Positions 33,201-46,249 of a stretch of 64,000 nucleotides of DNA are shown in pieces (position 1 is the stretch's first letter; each line of letters opens with the position of its first letter). Origin of the DNA: Gnomoniopsis sp. IMI 355080. Its lineage: Eukaryota; Ascomycota; Sordariomycetes; Diaporthales; Gnomoniaceae. The translations under genes and the position numbers were made by a program. The stretch lies in the NCBI GenBank assembly GCA_027946555.1, contig JAPEVC010000017.1:124001-188000 (forward strand). Direction: 5' to 3'. The notes under the pieces are model-generated. The model was not told the origin of the DNA. It saw only the letters and a list, made by a program, of their open reading frames with translations, and did no database searches.

Positions 33201-36200
33201 ACGCCCATGGTCTTCGACACGAAGGGGAACGATCGTGATGCGCGAACGTTACACTCGATGACCTTGATATCGTTGTCCTTTGCAATGAATTGGATATTGT
33301 AGGGTCCAGTAACGTTCAACGCAGCACCGATCTTGCGAGTGGCCTCTTCGATGCGCATAATGGTGGTCTTCTCCAGATCCTGAGGGGGCAGAATAAGGGT
33401 TGCATCTCCAGAATGCACACCAGCGTTCTCAACGTGCTCAGAAATGAAGTGACCAACCATCTCTCCATCGTGCGCCACAGCGTCCATCTCAATCTCTTTG
33501 GCGTTTTCGATATATTTCGTGATAACGACCGGGTGCTCGGGCGAGACATCAGTAGCCTGCTTCAAAAAATTCTCAAGATCTGCCTCAGAGTAGACCGTGT
33601 TCATGGCAGCGCCGGAGAGAACGTAAGAGGGTCGGACCAGGACGGGGTAAGTGACACTGTTGCAGAAATCCTTGGCCTCCTCGAAGCTAGTCAATTCCTT
33701 CCAGGTGGGCTGATCGACACCAATCCTATCAAGCATACGCGAGAACTTGTATCTGTTCTCAGCATTGTCGATCATTTCAGGGGACGTGCCGAGGACCTTG
33801 ACGCCAGCGCGGTGAAGAGACAGAGCGATGTTGTTGGGAGTCTGACCACCCATGGCACCCAGCACACCTGACGCGCCTTCCAGCTGGTAGATGTCGAGGA
33901 CTGTCTCCTGGTTGATATTCTCAAAGTACAGCTTGTCGGCTTCATCATAATCGGTGGACACGGTTTCCGGGTTGTCTAAACAAACGCAGTCAGTAATCGT
34001 TGTGGACCAAAGTAGGCCATTTGGTAGTGGGCCAAGAAGAGGGTGTGACCCATGCAAAGGCAGATGTGACTCACAATTGACCATAATAGTCTTGAATTTC
34101 TCCTGTCGCAAGGTGCGAATAGCTCGAACAGAGCACCAATCAAATTCGACAGATGAGCCAATTCTGTAAACTCCGGATCCCAAGACCATGACACCGTGGT
34201 CGTCGAAATCAACGTCGTGCTCTGTCGCGTTGTAGGTCAGGTAGAGGTAATTGGTGAACGCCGGGAACTCAGCAGCGACGGTGTCAATCTGCTTGACGAA
34301 GGGCATAATTCCAGCCTCATCTCTCAGGCGACGGACAGCCAATTCGTTGGAACTCCAAAACTTAGCGAGTTGGCGATCCGAGAATCCTAGTCTCTTTGCC
34401 TCGAGCAAAAGATCTGGGCGCTTAGCGATATCACCGGTGTTGAACCCAGTCATGGCCTTGCCAAAGTTGCTTAAACCCTTGAGCTTGTGCAAGAACCACT
34501 TGTCGATCTGCGTCATCTCCCAGATCTTGTCCACAGTATATCCAGCGTGCATAGCATTGGCAATGGCAAAAAGTCTTTGATCGGATGGAGTCTGCAGCTC
34601 ATCATCAATCGACATGAGAGCCTTCGTCTCATTAAATCCCAGATTCTGGAAGTCGATGGCACGGATTGCTTTCTGAATGGCTTCTTCGAAAGTTCTGCCG
34701 ATGCTCATGACTTCACCAACACTCTTCATGGAAGACCCTAGCTGCGTGGACACGCGGGTGAACTTCTTCAAGTCCCATCGAGGCATCTTGACCACGCAGT
34801 AGTCGAGCGAAGGCTCGAAGCATGCACATGTCGATTTTGTGACCGTGTTTGTGATATCCTTCAGTGGGATGTTCAACCCCAGCTTGGCGGCAATGAAGGC
34901 TAGAGGATAACCAGTCGCCTTGGAAGCCAGGGCCGAAGATCGGGACAATCTGGCATTGACCTCGATAATGCAGTACTCCTTAGAGAAAGGATTGAGAGCA
35001 TACTGAATGTTACACTCTCCCACAACTCCCAAATGGCGAATGACGTTGACCGCTGTCGTCCGCAGCATATTGTAGTCTTCGTCCGAGAGGGTCTGAGACG
35101 GGGCCACGACGATCGAGTCGCCGGTGTGAATACCTAGAGGATCGAAATTCTCCATGTTACACACAGTGATACAGTTGTCCTGCGCATCACGAACGACCTC
35201 GTACTCAATCTCCTTCCAGCCTTTCATACTGCGCTCAATCAAGACCTGAGGGCTAGCAGCGAGAGCTTTGTTGCATAGGTCAAGTAGCTCAGCCTCGTTG
35301 TAAGCGAAGCCACTGCCCAAGCCACCGAGGGCGTAGGCGGCTCTTACAATGACAGGAAAGCCAATGTCCTTGACCACCCGCATGGCCTCGTCGACGCTGC
35401 TCGCGGACGCAGACTTGGCGCACTTCTCACCAATGGACTCCATGCTGCGAGCGAAGAGCTCACGGTCTTCGGTCGTGATGATGGTGTCTATTGGGGTACC
35501 GAGTACCTTGACCCCAAGCTCCTCAAACTCGTCCTTCAGCTGGATGCCAACCGACAAGGCAGTTTGCCCACCGAAGGTGCAGTAGATAGCATCGGGGCGT
35601 TCGTACAAGATGACTTTGCGGACAAAATCGGCATTGACAGGCAAGAAGTATACCTTGTCTGCCAATCCTTTGGAAGTTTGAATGGTAGCAATGTTGGGGT
35701 TGATGAGAACGGTGTAGATCCCCTCCTCTTTCAGAGCCTTGATAGCCTGACTACCAGAGTAATCAAACTCACCAGCCTGTCCGATGCTCAGACCACCACT
35801 GCCAAGCACAAGGACCTTCTTGGGCGTAACGCGAGGGTGCGCCCTCTCGTTCTCCTTTGCCGTACCGCCGGGAAAAGAGACAGCTTTGGCGAGAGCGCTG
35901 ACGTCGGATGCACACTTGACAATGGTCTGGATGAAGACGTCGAACAAGAACTCGGTGTCTCGAGGACCGGGCGTGCTCTCGGGGTGGAATTGAACACTAA
36001 AGTAAGGCTTGCTGACATGCATGATGCCTTCATTACTGCCATCGTTGGCATTGACAAAGAGCTCTTGCCACTCGGAGGGCAGAGTCGTGCTGTCGACAGC
36101 GTAACCGTGGTTCTGGGAAGTGATGTGACATTTCCCGGTGACGAGACTTGTGCAGGGAATATTGTGTCCTCTGTTACCGAACTTCATCTTCTTGGTCCCG

Positions 36201-37237
36201 GCCCCGGCAGCTCTGGCTAGGAGCTGGTGGCCCAAGCAGATACCAAAGACGGGCGTCTTGTTCTTCGCCATAGCAGCGGCAATATTCTTCACAGTTGCGT
36301 CCATAACAGCGGGGTCACCAGGGCCGTTGGAGATGAAAAGTCCGTCATACTGGTCACCGGGTTGAGCAACAATGTCATGGTCCCAAGGGCATACGAGCAC
36401 TTCGACGCCCCGATTGAGGAAGCACCGGAGTTGATTGAACTTCATACCAACGTCGAGGCAGAGAACACGGATCGTCCGCCCAGAGGGATGTTTTAGGGCG
36501 ACCGCCTCGGGTGGTGTGTAGAGCTTTGGCTCCTTGATAGACACTAAGAGGAAGTGAGCAGAGTGTCGACTAGAAGGCCTACTGTGCTTTCACTCACCCT
36601 CTGCTACGAGGTTCTTCTCATTGGGGTTGACCCACTCAACCGTCTCGAAGTAAGGCTTCCACTCTCTCATGGCCTGGACAGCAACGCTGCCATTGACCTG
36701 GCCATTGACACCATTTGTCAGGCCGTCGGGCGACTGCTTCTTTTGCAGCAGCATGCGGCCAAGCATACTACCCTTTTCTCTAATGTGTTTTGTCAATGCC
36801 CGAGTATCGACTCCGTACATGGCCGGTACGCCCTGTTCTTTCAACCATGTTCCGAGGGAGGAGGTCGCAAGGAAGTGGGAGTAATCCTCGCCCGAGTAGG
36901 TGGCAACGACAAGACCGGCGATGTGGATCTGGGAGGACTCGAAATGGGCGGGAAGCTCGCGGACAAGCTCGTCCATGGCCTCCCTCGAGGGGACACCATA
37001 GTTGCCGACTAGTGGAAAGGTGACGACGAGAATCTGACCGCGGTAGGAGGGGTCGGTAATGGACTCAGGATAGCCCACCATGCCAGTCTGGAACACCAAT
37101 TCGCCGGCAATGCTCTTGTGGGCACCAAAGCTATAGCCCTGATAGGCGTTGCCATCTTGCAATTCAAGACAGATGACATCGTCCTCCTTGGTCTCGTGGA
37201 GACGAGCCGAGGCAGGTGGGAAAGCCTTCGCAGCCAT
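30298..37237 (-). CDS. URA2: Carbamoyl-phosphate synthase / aspartate transcarbamylase (multifunctional pyrimidine enzyme)
   Basis: First two steps of de novo pyrimidine synthesis in one chain. Exons 37237..36598, 36543..34075, 33975..30407 and 30351..30298 give 2243 aa, close to yeast Ura2 and Aspergillus PyrABCN. Order: small CPSase part and class I glutaminase (GICLGHQ, nucleophile Cys about 316; VQFHPES); two ATP-grasp CPSase halves with the UTP-responsive region; a dihydroorotase-like domain (about 1470-1800) in which the expected HxH metal motif reads NVSAF, so it should be catalytically dead as in other fungi; linker; ATCase (about 1930-2243) with [13 protein letters not shown] and HPLPR. 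Intron 2 (34074-33976) is 99 bases, lacks a stop and is easily read through, but splicing restores the conserved [18 protein letters not shown]. The last exon supplies [17 protein letters not shown]. Expected control is UTP feedback. A possible upstream start adds 27 Arg-rich residues. Confidence 0.97.
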
Positions 37238-40200
37238 GCTGAAGGGAAGGCGTCTCGAAAGACGCAAAGAATGAGAATGAGGGTCTCGACGCCGACGATG
37301 CCAGCAGGCTCGCAACAAGGGAGCTCGAGTACTCTAGAGTGCTTCGCAAGTATAAATGAAATTGGATCAACAATCTAACATGATCGAGTTCGAAGACGAC
37401 CTCGTCACCGGCGGGCAATTGAAATTGTAATGTTGACTGAAGCGCAGAGTCTTCAGACAAGGTGAGAGGAAAGGACTCGACAAGAATCCAAGTAATACTA
37501 AGGTCTTCGAGAAGTGAATTGAACTTATGACACTGGCCACCCCACTAGAGACCAAAGTTTTTTTTTCCTGGGAGACTCACAACCCCTGTCCTCCGCCAGC
37601 ATTTAGGGTGATAAGCCGCTTATCGGACATTTAGCGCAGGCCTAAACCGCGCTAATTCCAGGGCCTGCTTCTTGATTGGCGAGCGCGCTTCATTATGGAG
37701 TCGCGGTCTTCCCTGCTAAACAGACGCGACGGTCGAGACGACCTACTATTTGAAGATCAGTATTTTCAAGAAGCGGTGGGCATCGTAGTCTAGCGCTGAA
37801 ATCGGGGACATGAATCTTGCTGAGTCTTGGAAGACAGTCTCTGTGACGGAATTGCTGTAATTTGGTGGGCTTCGAAAACCATGTTTAGGTAAGTGGAACC
37901 AGCGGTAAAACCGCTGGGATTTCTCTACTAGAAAATCAGTCATGTACAGTACCTACGTGAGCCTCCGACTTTGAACCTCAGTGAAGTGTGCGACTCATTG
38001 ACTATCCGAAGCCATCTACCCCTAGAGCATGCTCTATGTATCCCCTTTCCTCCTGTCAAGATGATAGTCTGCGGCGAGGCGGGCTCACGTACCCTCGTAC
38101 GGGATGTCAACGCATCAGCGAGCACGCAGACGCCGGTGTCTTTCGAACACTCCTGGGTCGCCTCTTCCCGCTTGAGTACATTCGAATCAGTGACATCGTC
38201 TAAACTATTGACAATTTTGTGTAGACAAATTATATATCAGAAAAGGTTGCAAGTGTCTTCCGATTCAGTATTTCGTTACGAAATACAGCACTGCTCTACC
38301 TCAACTTATTCACTAAGTATTGCTTCAGCCGCCACCGCATCGTAGGATCTTGAACACGCCAGATCCACAAGCAACTCTGTTTTGATCAGCCTTCCTACCA
38401 CGGTCCTCCTCGACAAAACTTTCGTGCATGAGCTTGGGTTTCACGCAACACCAAACCGCAGACGTCCTTGCTATGACATGCTTGGCCATGATTCGCGTGG
38501 GTCGGCCCTGAGGCCGTGGAAGGACTGCCATTTCCTGAAACTTCGTCCAGGCTTCTCTAACGCCTTCACTTTCTAGTGTCTTACCATCCGTCTTCCCACC
38601 TCAGCTCGACCCACTTGACCTGACTGCAACGAATATCGAGTGGAGTGATTAATAGGAGAAATGGAGCACAAGATTCCATTCGGTGCACCTTATTTGGTGC
38701 ACCTGTGACTTCGAGACTAACAGATTCTCTGTCTGTGTTCAGGAAAGAAGACGTCCAGCATTGGGCTGACTTTGGTATGCGTGTGTACTGTGCAGTGGGT
38801 GGGTTGTAACATCTATATCACGAGGCTGAGATGTGCTGCTCCCACGACATCTTGGGCAGCTCGTCCCTGTTGAAGGTGCTGTGGCATACATTGCAGAAAA
38901 AGAGCCCAATAGTATTGGAAATGGCTTGCTCGTCGTGTCTCTGTTCGTCTCACTTGGTAGGGCTCGCAGCCAACGACGTAGGCAGGCTCGGGTCGGACAC
39001 GTCCGGGTGTAGGTCGTATCTGGATGATCGAGTTAGTCGTCCAATTATGAGTGAGCAATTTATGAATGATACCTTCTCAGATGGCTACTTCGAATATGAA
39101 GGTGTCGGCTCGGCCACTGGTTGTCCTTATACTGGCCATACGGTGGTGACGGATTTTATGGACAAGGACGTAGAGGGTATAGAGGTGGGATGTCATTGTA
39201 GAGCTTGTCCCGCGCCGCCTCACCGTGAAATTACCATGGAATTGCTCGTTTGCAATTCGCTGCAGTCTACGTCCCTGGAGGTCAGATATTCATAATCACC
39301 ATCAATGTCGGACGGAGGTTTTTATCTTCTCATCCCGCACTGCGGAGCAATTTGCCACAACGGGTAGCGTCTACTGCTTTGACTATGCCACTTGCTGGTT
39401 GAAACATGCCTGCCACGGCAGGCCACTCGGTTCGAAATCACACACAAGTCTGAAATCTCTGTGGATATCTCACGAAGTAGATGAATGTGAATGTGAGAGG
39501 TCGAAACTTGTTAAATGTAGTGCCCTGTAGGTATGTTTTCAACAGCGCGAAAGCAACTAGTCCCAAGGTCTGGCTGGCTGGAGGACAACAGGCAGCGGTC
39601 TGGTCGTAGAGGATCCCTCTAGCAGCATGAATTCAAAATAAATCCATGCTGAAATATCATCCGGATTAATCCAGAAGCCACAGGTTGGCTAATTCCTGGA
39701 CTTCAATGAACATGCGACCAGAAAGAAGGGGCCGGGGGTGGGGGGGGCGCGGAAGCTGGCCGAGTTTTAGATTCCGGCCAAGCTGCTAACGAACAAAACT
39801 CTCCGTTTCTTGAAGGGGGTAGGTAGTATTATAGTATCTGCGTATAGAATCGCGAATATTTGATAGGAACATCGTTCTTCGGGGGCTGAAAACTCGCGCT
39901 TACACCAGTCAGTCCAATCTGCATCACAAGTCTGCACTTTCGTTGCCGAGGCTAGCGCAGGGTGAAAATTTGTTGACTGAACCTGACTTGATGAGCTTTC
40001 GAATTTTCGTCATGCCTCTCAAACCTCCCTCGAGCTGTGAGATACTGCGCCAGCATGCTGTTAAAACGCCGTTATTCGGAGACTAGTGCAAGAGCTACGT
40101 CTTCACCGCCAACGTTGCACTGTGGCGGAGGGCGGATGCACAGAAACTTTGCGACGGTGATACTGCAGAGTGTTACTATGTAATAATCTCCCATCCTTAC

Positions 40201-41779
40201 ACGTCTCGGTGACTGCATGGTTTCCTCAACACGCCGGCACAGAGAAAAGAAATATGCCATGGTGATGTATAGTGCAGATAGGCCAACGAAACGAAATAGT
40301 CCCCGATTGGCGTGCACAAGGGGACCGTGGGACGCTAATTTGGGGAGCATGTGCGAGGTGCATTCTCATGGGGTACGCAGAATGGAGAAATCCGGCCGAC
40401 TTCTTTTCACCCAAACACTCTTCAGAAAGAAGTTCTGCGTGTGACGCATCTTGGTGCATATGCCAAAGTCGGTGTGGAGCCAGGGGCTGCGATGGGCGCG
40501 CCACCCACTAAATGTGCAGCCGCACATAGAAGACGGAGCTTTCTGGCCGGTAGGATGGCCTGCTGCTTCCTGCATGTGCATGAACTGAAAGACGAGCATC
40601 GTGAAATGCGTCACCAAGTTTGCTCATGGTGGTCTGATAGGAGGGGAGGTGGTGTTAGTAATTGGGGGTGGCGCACTGCTGCGATCTTTATAGAGCTCTC
40701 GGCGAGGCCTGACTCGAGATGTGCTGCAAGTACTATGTAAAAAGGTTTTCGCGGAGTCAAGCTTCTTTCAGAAGATCGAGACGAGAGTGACATATCATCT
40801 GATCTTTGGCTTCGACGAGATTCAAGGCCGCTATGTTCCCATCCATCTCATGGCTAGTGAGTGGGGGCAGGGAGCAGCGACCACTGGTCAGAGTGCCGAG
40901 GCCTTTTGAGGGTGGGTGACGGGATGTCAGGATGATGCTGGGCTCCACAGGTCGCCAATCAGTGAGGACATCGCTAAACGTGTGGTCGAGAGCGGGCGAT
41001 TGGGACCCACCCTCCATCTTGCAGGCTCTTGCAGGTTCTTGCAGGCCTTTGCAGCAAAGCAGCAAAGGTCGGCCCACCCAATCCCACTGTGCAGGTCATG
41101 GGTCTTGTCCCGCGTTGATCTGGGGAACACGCCAAACCGGCCAAAGATAACGCCAGGGTACTATCGACCTGCGGCAGCTTGCAGCAACAGGGGAGAAAGA
41201 GTGCTGGGGAATCAATGCATGGAACGACTATCCGATCATTGTTTGCTGCGTCACAGTAGCACAGATTGCTGATGGCGTCTGGGGTCTGAGTTCTAATGTG
41301 ATCAACAAGTGATGAAGTGGGAGGCAATCCGAGTTTCTCTCCATCAGATCGAAAAACAGGTCGTTGAGCCTCAATCTGCAGTAACCCTGCACGGACACAA
41401 ACCTGAATCGCACCTTCCCCAGCAAGTTACCCTGGCAATCACAGCAGCCAGGAACCCTGGTCAATAGCCCCTTCCAGCCCGCCCATTCGCCGTCATCTCA
41501 ATCTCAACTCGCGCTGCCCTTCCTCTTTCTTGTAAACATTCGCTATTCTCTTTACCTCCTAGCTCCTGACAATAACAAGCGGTGTTCGAATTGAATTCCT
41601 GGGGCCTTTCCTTTCACATTAGAGCTTGAACTCGCTTCGCTTTCGGTGAAAACGTTTCGAGTCTCGTCCTAAATCCACACCAGGGTAGCAGTCAACATTG
41701 CAGGATACTATACCCACCAGGCCTTTCTGCTCTACTACACCACTCTACTTGGAAAGTTTTCCATGGCGCGGTAACCTCT
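37238..41779. other. Large intergenic region, 4.5 kb
   Basis: Divergent space between the pyrimidine gene and the TRP channel gene. Near 38818-39290 the minus strand shows short coding-like pieces with splice-like junctions but no complete gene. A G-rich run (GGGGTGGGGGGGGCG) lies near 39733. A 10-base tandem repeat lies at 41021-41054. The final 300 bases are the pyrimidine-rich leader of the channel gene. No RNA gene seen. Confidence 0.5.
41021..41054 (+). repeat. Tandem 10-mer GCAGGYYYTT, three copies plus GCAG
   Basis: Three consecutive ten-base units (GCAGGCTCTT, GCAGGTTCTT, GCAGGCCTTT) followed by a fourth GCAG, then AAAGCAGCAAAG. Non-coding context. Purpose unknown; probably a minisatellite seed. 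Confidence 0.85.
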
Positions 41780-44700
41780 ATGAATACAGCGGGCAACAAG
41801 ATGCCCGCAAAGAGAATAATATCGTTCGGCAACCTGCTGTCGTCTCTGAGAAGCAGTCATCGTCCTGGCGAGACGGAGACAGAAGACGAGCGCGAGCCAT
41901 ACTCCCGCATGAGGCATGCAACCGCCGATTTTACTGAAGCCGAAGACGATGAAGAGGACGAAGAGTCAGATCACCAGGATGACGACGAAGACGACAACGA
42001 CGGACATGGCTCTGGGACCGTCCTGCCTCTCTTCTCGGAATCTCACCTCGATTCTCTGCCTGTTTACAGCATCACACATTCGATTCGAATAATTGTACAG
42101 AGCCGCACCGAGACAACATTAACATGGGATCAACTCCGGTCACCGCAGGTCTCGCAATTTCTGGTCAAACCAATGCAGGTTCAGATTCGACAGCAGCACT
42201 TTTCAAGGGCCACCATTTACGCCCTCATGGCCAACTCTTTGCAATTCGCCAAGGAGGGCCAGCTAAATCCAGGAAACGCTGGGAGCAGTAGTACCAGAGC
42301 CAAAGTATGTGAGCTTTTGGCCATAAAGCTTCTCAAGGAATACTCTACGCGAGAACTCATCGATGCACTTTCCTACGACTTTTTTCCGTTGCAAGGAATG
42401 CCGGGTATACAGACACCCGTTATGCCCCGGGATGGCAAGCCAAAGCAGGCTGCGAGGACCTCAACCTTAGAGGTGGCCATCCGTGCTTCCGCAAAGCACT
42501 TCCTCGCACACCCACTCGTCGTCCAGCAGCTAGAAGCAATATGGAACGGCGCCATCAGCTTCTATTCATCGGCTGACAACCTGCACCGGCACTCTATCAA
42601 GGGCTCATCACCTTCTCCCAATAGCCGTACTCCACCAGCACAGAATGGCAACGAACGGACCCCGCTCCTCCATTTCCAGAAGGGGTTTGAAAATCAAAAC
42701 AGACAGCCCATCCCGATTGCGAGACGGACCGTGACCCTCTACGACCCACGAAACGCTTCTATGTTCAAGCTCTCCAGGCTACGTGTGCCACGATATAGAC
42801 AGTTCTTTTCAACGTGCTCTCTGGCCATCCTGATAGGCTTATTCCTGGCCGTTCTAATCGAGCGATCCAACCCCATTTCAAGCTTGGAACTCCTCTTCTG
42901 GTTCTGGAGTGCTGGATTCATGTTGGATGAGCTCGTAGGCTTTACAGAGCAGGGCTTTTCGCTCTACATCATGTCCTTCTGGAATATCTTCGACCTGGGC
43001 ATTCTCCTTTTGCTCATCGTCTACTACTGTATGAGAATCTACACCGTATTTCTGGTGGGCTCTCAAAAGGGCGTCGATGCGTACGATATTCTGGCCGCAA
43101 ATGCAGTTTTACTGCTGCCACGAATCTTCTCTGTGCTCGACCACTACCCCTACTTCTCCCAAATTATACTCGCAATGAAGATCATGAGTGTCGACTTGGC
43201 GGCGGTCTTTGTCTTGATCTTCGTTTCTTGCAGCGGCTTCTTCGTCTTTTTCCTCACCAATACCAAGGCCGATGCTGGTGAGGTTGCCTACAAGATTTTC
43301 CAGATCCTCATGGGTTTTACTCCGGCGGCTTGGGATGTATGGCCCTCTTACAGCTGGCTTGACCGGACGTTGATGTGTCTATTCCTCATCATCTGTCATT
43401 TTGTGGTTGTGTAAGTCTTTTGGAAGTTCAGTGGGGCTTGGCCATCATTTGACTGACAATGTGATTCAGGACTGTTCTTATTACCGTTTTGACCAACTCG
43501 TTTATGTCAATCGCTTCCAACGCGAAAGAAGAGCATCAGTGAGTATGACCCAGAGGTAATCACACCATCATACGCGATCGTCAGCTGATCTTAATGACTC
43601 AGGTTTCTATTCGCAATTAACACCATCGCCATGGTAAAGGACCAATCTCTGTTCTCCTATGTGGCTCCAGGCAACATCTTCGCATGGATATTGATGCCCC
43701 TTCGCTACCTCATGCCCTTGCGCCATTTTGTTTGGCTTAATCGCACGGTCATCAAGATCACGCATTTCCCGCTGCTTTGGCTCATATTTCTCTACGAGAA
43801 GTACATCCTGGCTCCGTCGATGTACGAGCCCACTGATTTTGTCGATAATCCGGGAAGGGGCCGAACCAGGGCCATATCGACCAATCCTGTAGGCAGACCA
43901 TCGCTGTTCAGTCCTACAATCAGAATCAGGGAGGAGTCGGTTGCTGGATTTCAACAGGATCGGGCCTTGGAAGAAGTGTTCCGAAGGACTCCCGATTTTG
44001 CCTCGTTGCGAACACAAAGAATGCACGAACGGAAGAGGACGCAGAATGTAGTGAGGAATTGGATGGACCGGAATGACAACATTCCCGAGTCACCAAATGA
44101 ACCTGCGAGAGCCGACAGTCGAACACAGCAAGACTGGGGACGCAAACTTAGTCTTGTTAGGGAAGGCCCTCCGCGGAGACGTCATGTTTCCGAAGCCAGA
44201 TCTATTGCGAGCGATCCAGCCGAGCTTGTGTCGAACATAGGCTTCCCCATGGGCGGCGACGGGTACTTCGACGCTATTGACCGCAGAGACCATGCAGAAC
44301 GCAGGATATTGAAAGACCAGGACGCGGATGACGAGCTAGTAACGAACGATGAAGATGAGGATGAAGCGACTGTCCCAAGCCGACGGGGCAACGCGACATC
44401 AGACACAGAAGAAGAAGAAGAAGGAGAGGACTATTTCAAGACGCCGACCCTCACTCGATTCAACGAGAACTTTGTGCCCACTTCTCTCGATACAACGAGG
44501 TCGCTTATGCAACAGCAAGCGACGCGACCAGCGAAGCGCAGCGGTTTGCACAGCCGCACAATGTCTAGCAACACAATTCTGTTCAACCCAATGCAGAATG
44601 CCCGCCGCATACCTGACACAGATCTTGACATATCGCCTGGCGCAGCAGGAAAGAGTCGTTCTCGACTGATGAGTAGCCGCCAGACCCCAGTGGGCAGCCC

Positions 44701-45511
44701 AAGACCCAAGTCTCCGCGCCGAACGATTCCTGCCTTTGGGGGATCTTCGCGCCCTCGACCAATTATGCCAAACCGTGATGCTATTCACACGGCCGACAAC
44801 GTCCATCGCAATGGGCTTGTCATAGACACAGGTCGGCCTCGACGTGGCAAGACTCGACGCATGTCCTCCTCCGACCTTCTCGATATACAATCCGACCTCG
44901 GAGGCATTGGTAACGATGATGCTTTTGGCGGAGTCCCCTCCAGCTTTGTGACACAGATGGCTATGGCGACGGGAATGATCACTCCAGGGAATCGCGCTAA
45001 AGACAAGGCTCAACGGGATCGTGATAACGATGACCGTGACCGCATGAGTCGACTGGTCTTGGCTCGAATGAAAACACTCGAAGAAGGATTTGCGGATGTA
45101 GTGAAGGGGATGCGAGGGCTGCAAAGGTCGTCTGCTATGCCTTCCACTGCCCATACTTCCGCTAGCGAAGGAACTGGGTCGGTTAGCTGGGCCGGCGATA
45201 ACGAGGTCACTACAAGACCCTTTACGCATCGCAATGAGGTGAAAGCTAGTGGTAATATCGACGGTGGAAGGTCCAGGCCTGGTGGCAACGCTGCAGCCGG
45301 GTCGCGACCGGGAAGCCGGAGGAGCGGCGACAAATCATCCAATCGAAACAGCGTGATACTGAGATCGCCGATCAGCTCTGCAGGAGGAAATTACAAAAGT
45401 AAAGGCAAAGAGACTGAGGCGACCGGAGAGCATAGCGACTCGAATTCTGACGTTGGGACTTTTGGTGGGCTAGAGCGAAAGGCTCTCAGAAGGAGAGGCA
45501 GCTCACTCTGA
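41780..45511 (+). CDS. TRP-family cation channel, YVC1-like, with long C-terminal tail
   Basis: Exons 41780..43410, 43470..43538 and 43603..45511 give 1202 aa. Residues about 35-75 are very acidic (EDDEEDEESDHQDDDEDDND). Residues about 85-225 match the N-terminal linker-helical domain of fungal TRPY channels (IRIIVQSRTETTLTWDQL; STRAKVCELLAIKLLKEYSTRELIDAL). Six membrane helices follow: about 338-358, 367-388, 404-430, 440-456, 468-494 and 530-560. A pore-like segment KIFQILMGFTPAAWDVW lies between the last two. Yeast Yvc1 releases Ca2+ from the vacuole on osmotic shock and is about 675 aa; this protein carries some 560 further cytosolic residues, Ser/Arg-rich with acidic clusters near residues 805-840 that could bind Ca2+. 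Introns fall in the last membrane helix region. A downstream in-frame ATG at 41801 is an alternative start. Confidence 0.85.
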
Positions 45512-46249
45512 GGGAGAAAGAGAGGTGATATACCCAAGGCACAACGGCGAGGAATCTTTCTCATTCGGATCTGGCAACAATGAGCATATTGGCATGTTTA
45601 TGGGTGTTCGGGGTAATATTTGCATGTATCGTGTTTTGTCTGTAATCTGGGGAGTGCATGGCAAGGCAACGGAAGGCGCAAGGCATGGCGATCGATTTAA
45701 TGGCTTACAGTACTGCATCGATTTTGTTATTTGTCTGCGTATCATTGGCATAGCGGAAGCATATGAGCGTTTTGTGTCGTTCTAATTCCGAATTGCGAGG
45801 CTGAGGCTGCAAGAGAGGAGGCAGATGCAGTGCAATACGAATGCATTCTGCAAATTTTCGAGTGATAATGCTGATATCCGATTGTCGAGTCTACTTCTAG
45901 TTAGCAGCACAATCTGCCGTGCCCGGTTGATCCTGTGCCATGATTTAACAACTCCTGATCCTTTACTCTGAATTTCAATTTCTTCAACGCCTAGTTGGGC
46001 ATAATGATATAACGCCGTAAGATCTCATGATGACCCTCGTCTGGCCTCCTTGGGCCGGACCATGCAGACCAGCATGTAAACAGGCCAGTAAACGCCTCGG
46101 ACGGCGCAAAACGCCCCGTCCGTCAAGCTGAATTCCCCCATATGCATCCGATATATCTCGATAGATGATAACCTCTTTCCTGATGATCTGACACACAGTA
46201 ACGCACTTGTTTGCCCATTGTACTATTGTGCCTTGCCACGCCAATAAGC
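45512..46249. other. Convergent intergenic region
   Basis: 3' flanks of the channel gene and of the 68-aa gene. Nothing further seen. Confidence 0.5.

Noticed and set aside
44399..45229. 276-aa minus-strand frame in the channel tail
   Set aside because: Mirror of Ser/Arg-rich codons; ends in a poly-Phe stretch from an antisense GAA run.
3638..45511. PI-PLC, CAX exchanger and TRP channel as a calcium gene cluster
   Set aside because: They are spread over 40 kb among unrelated genes and in a layout that does not suggest shared control.
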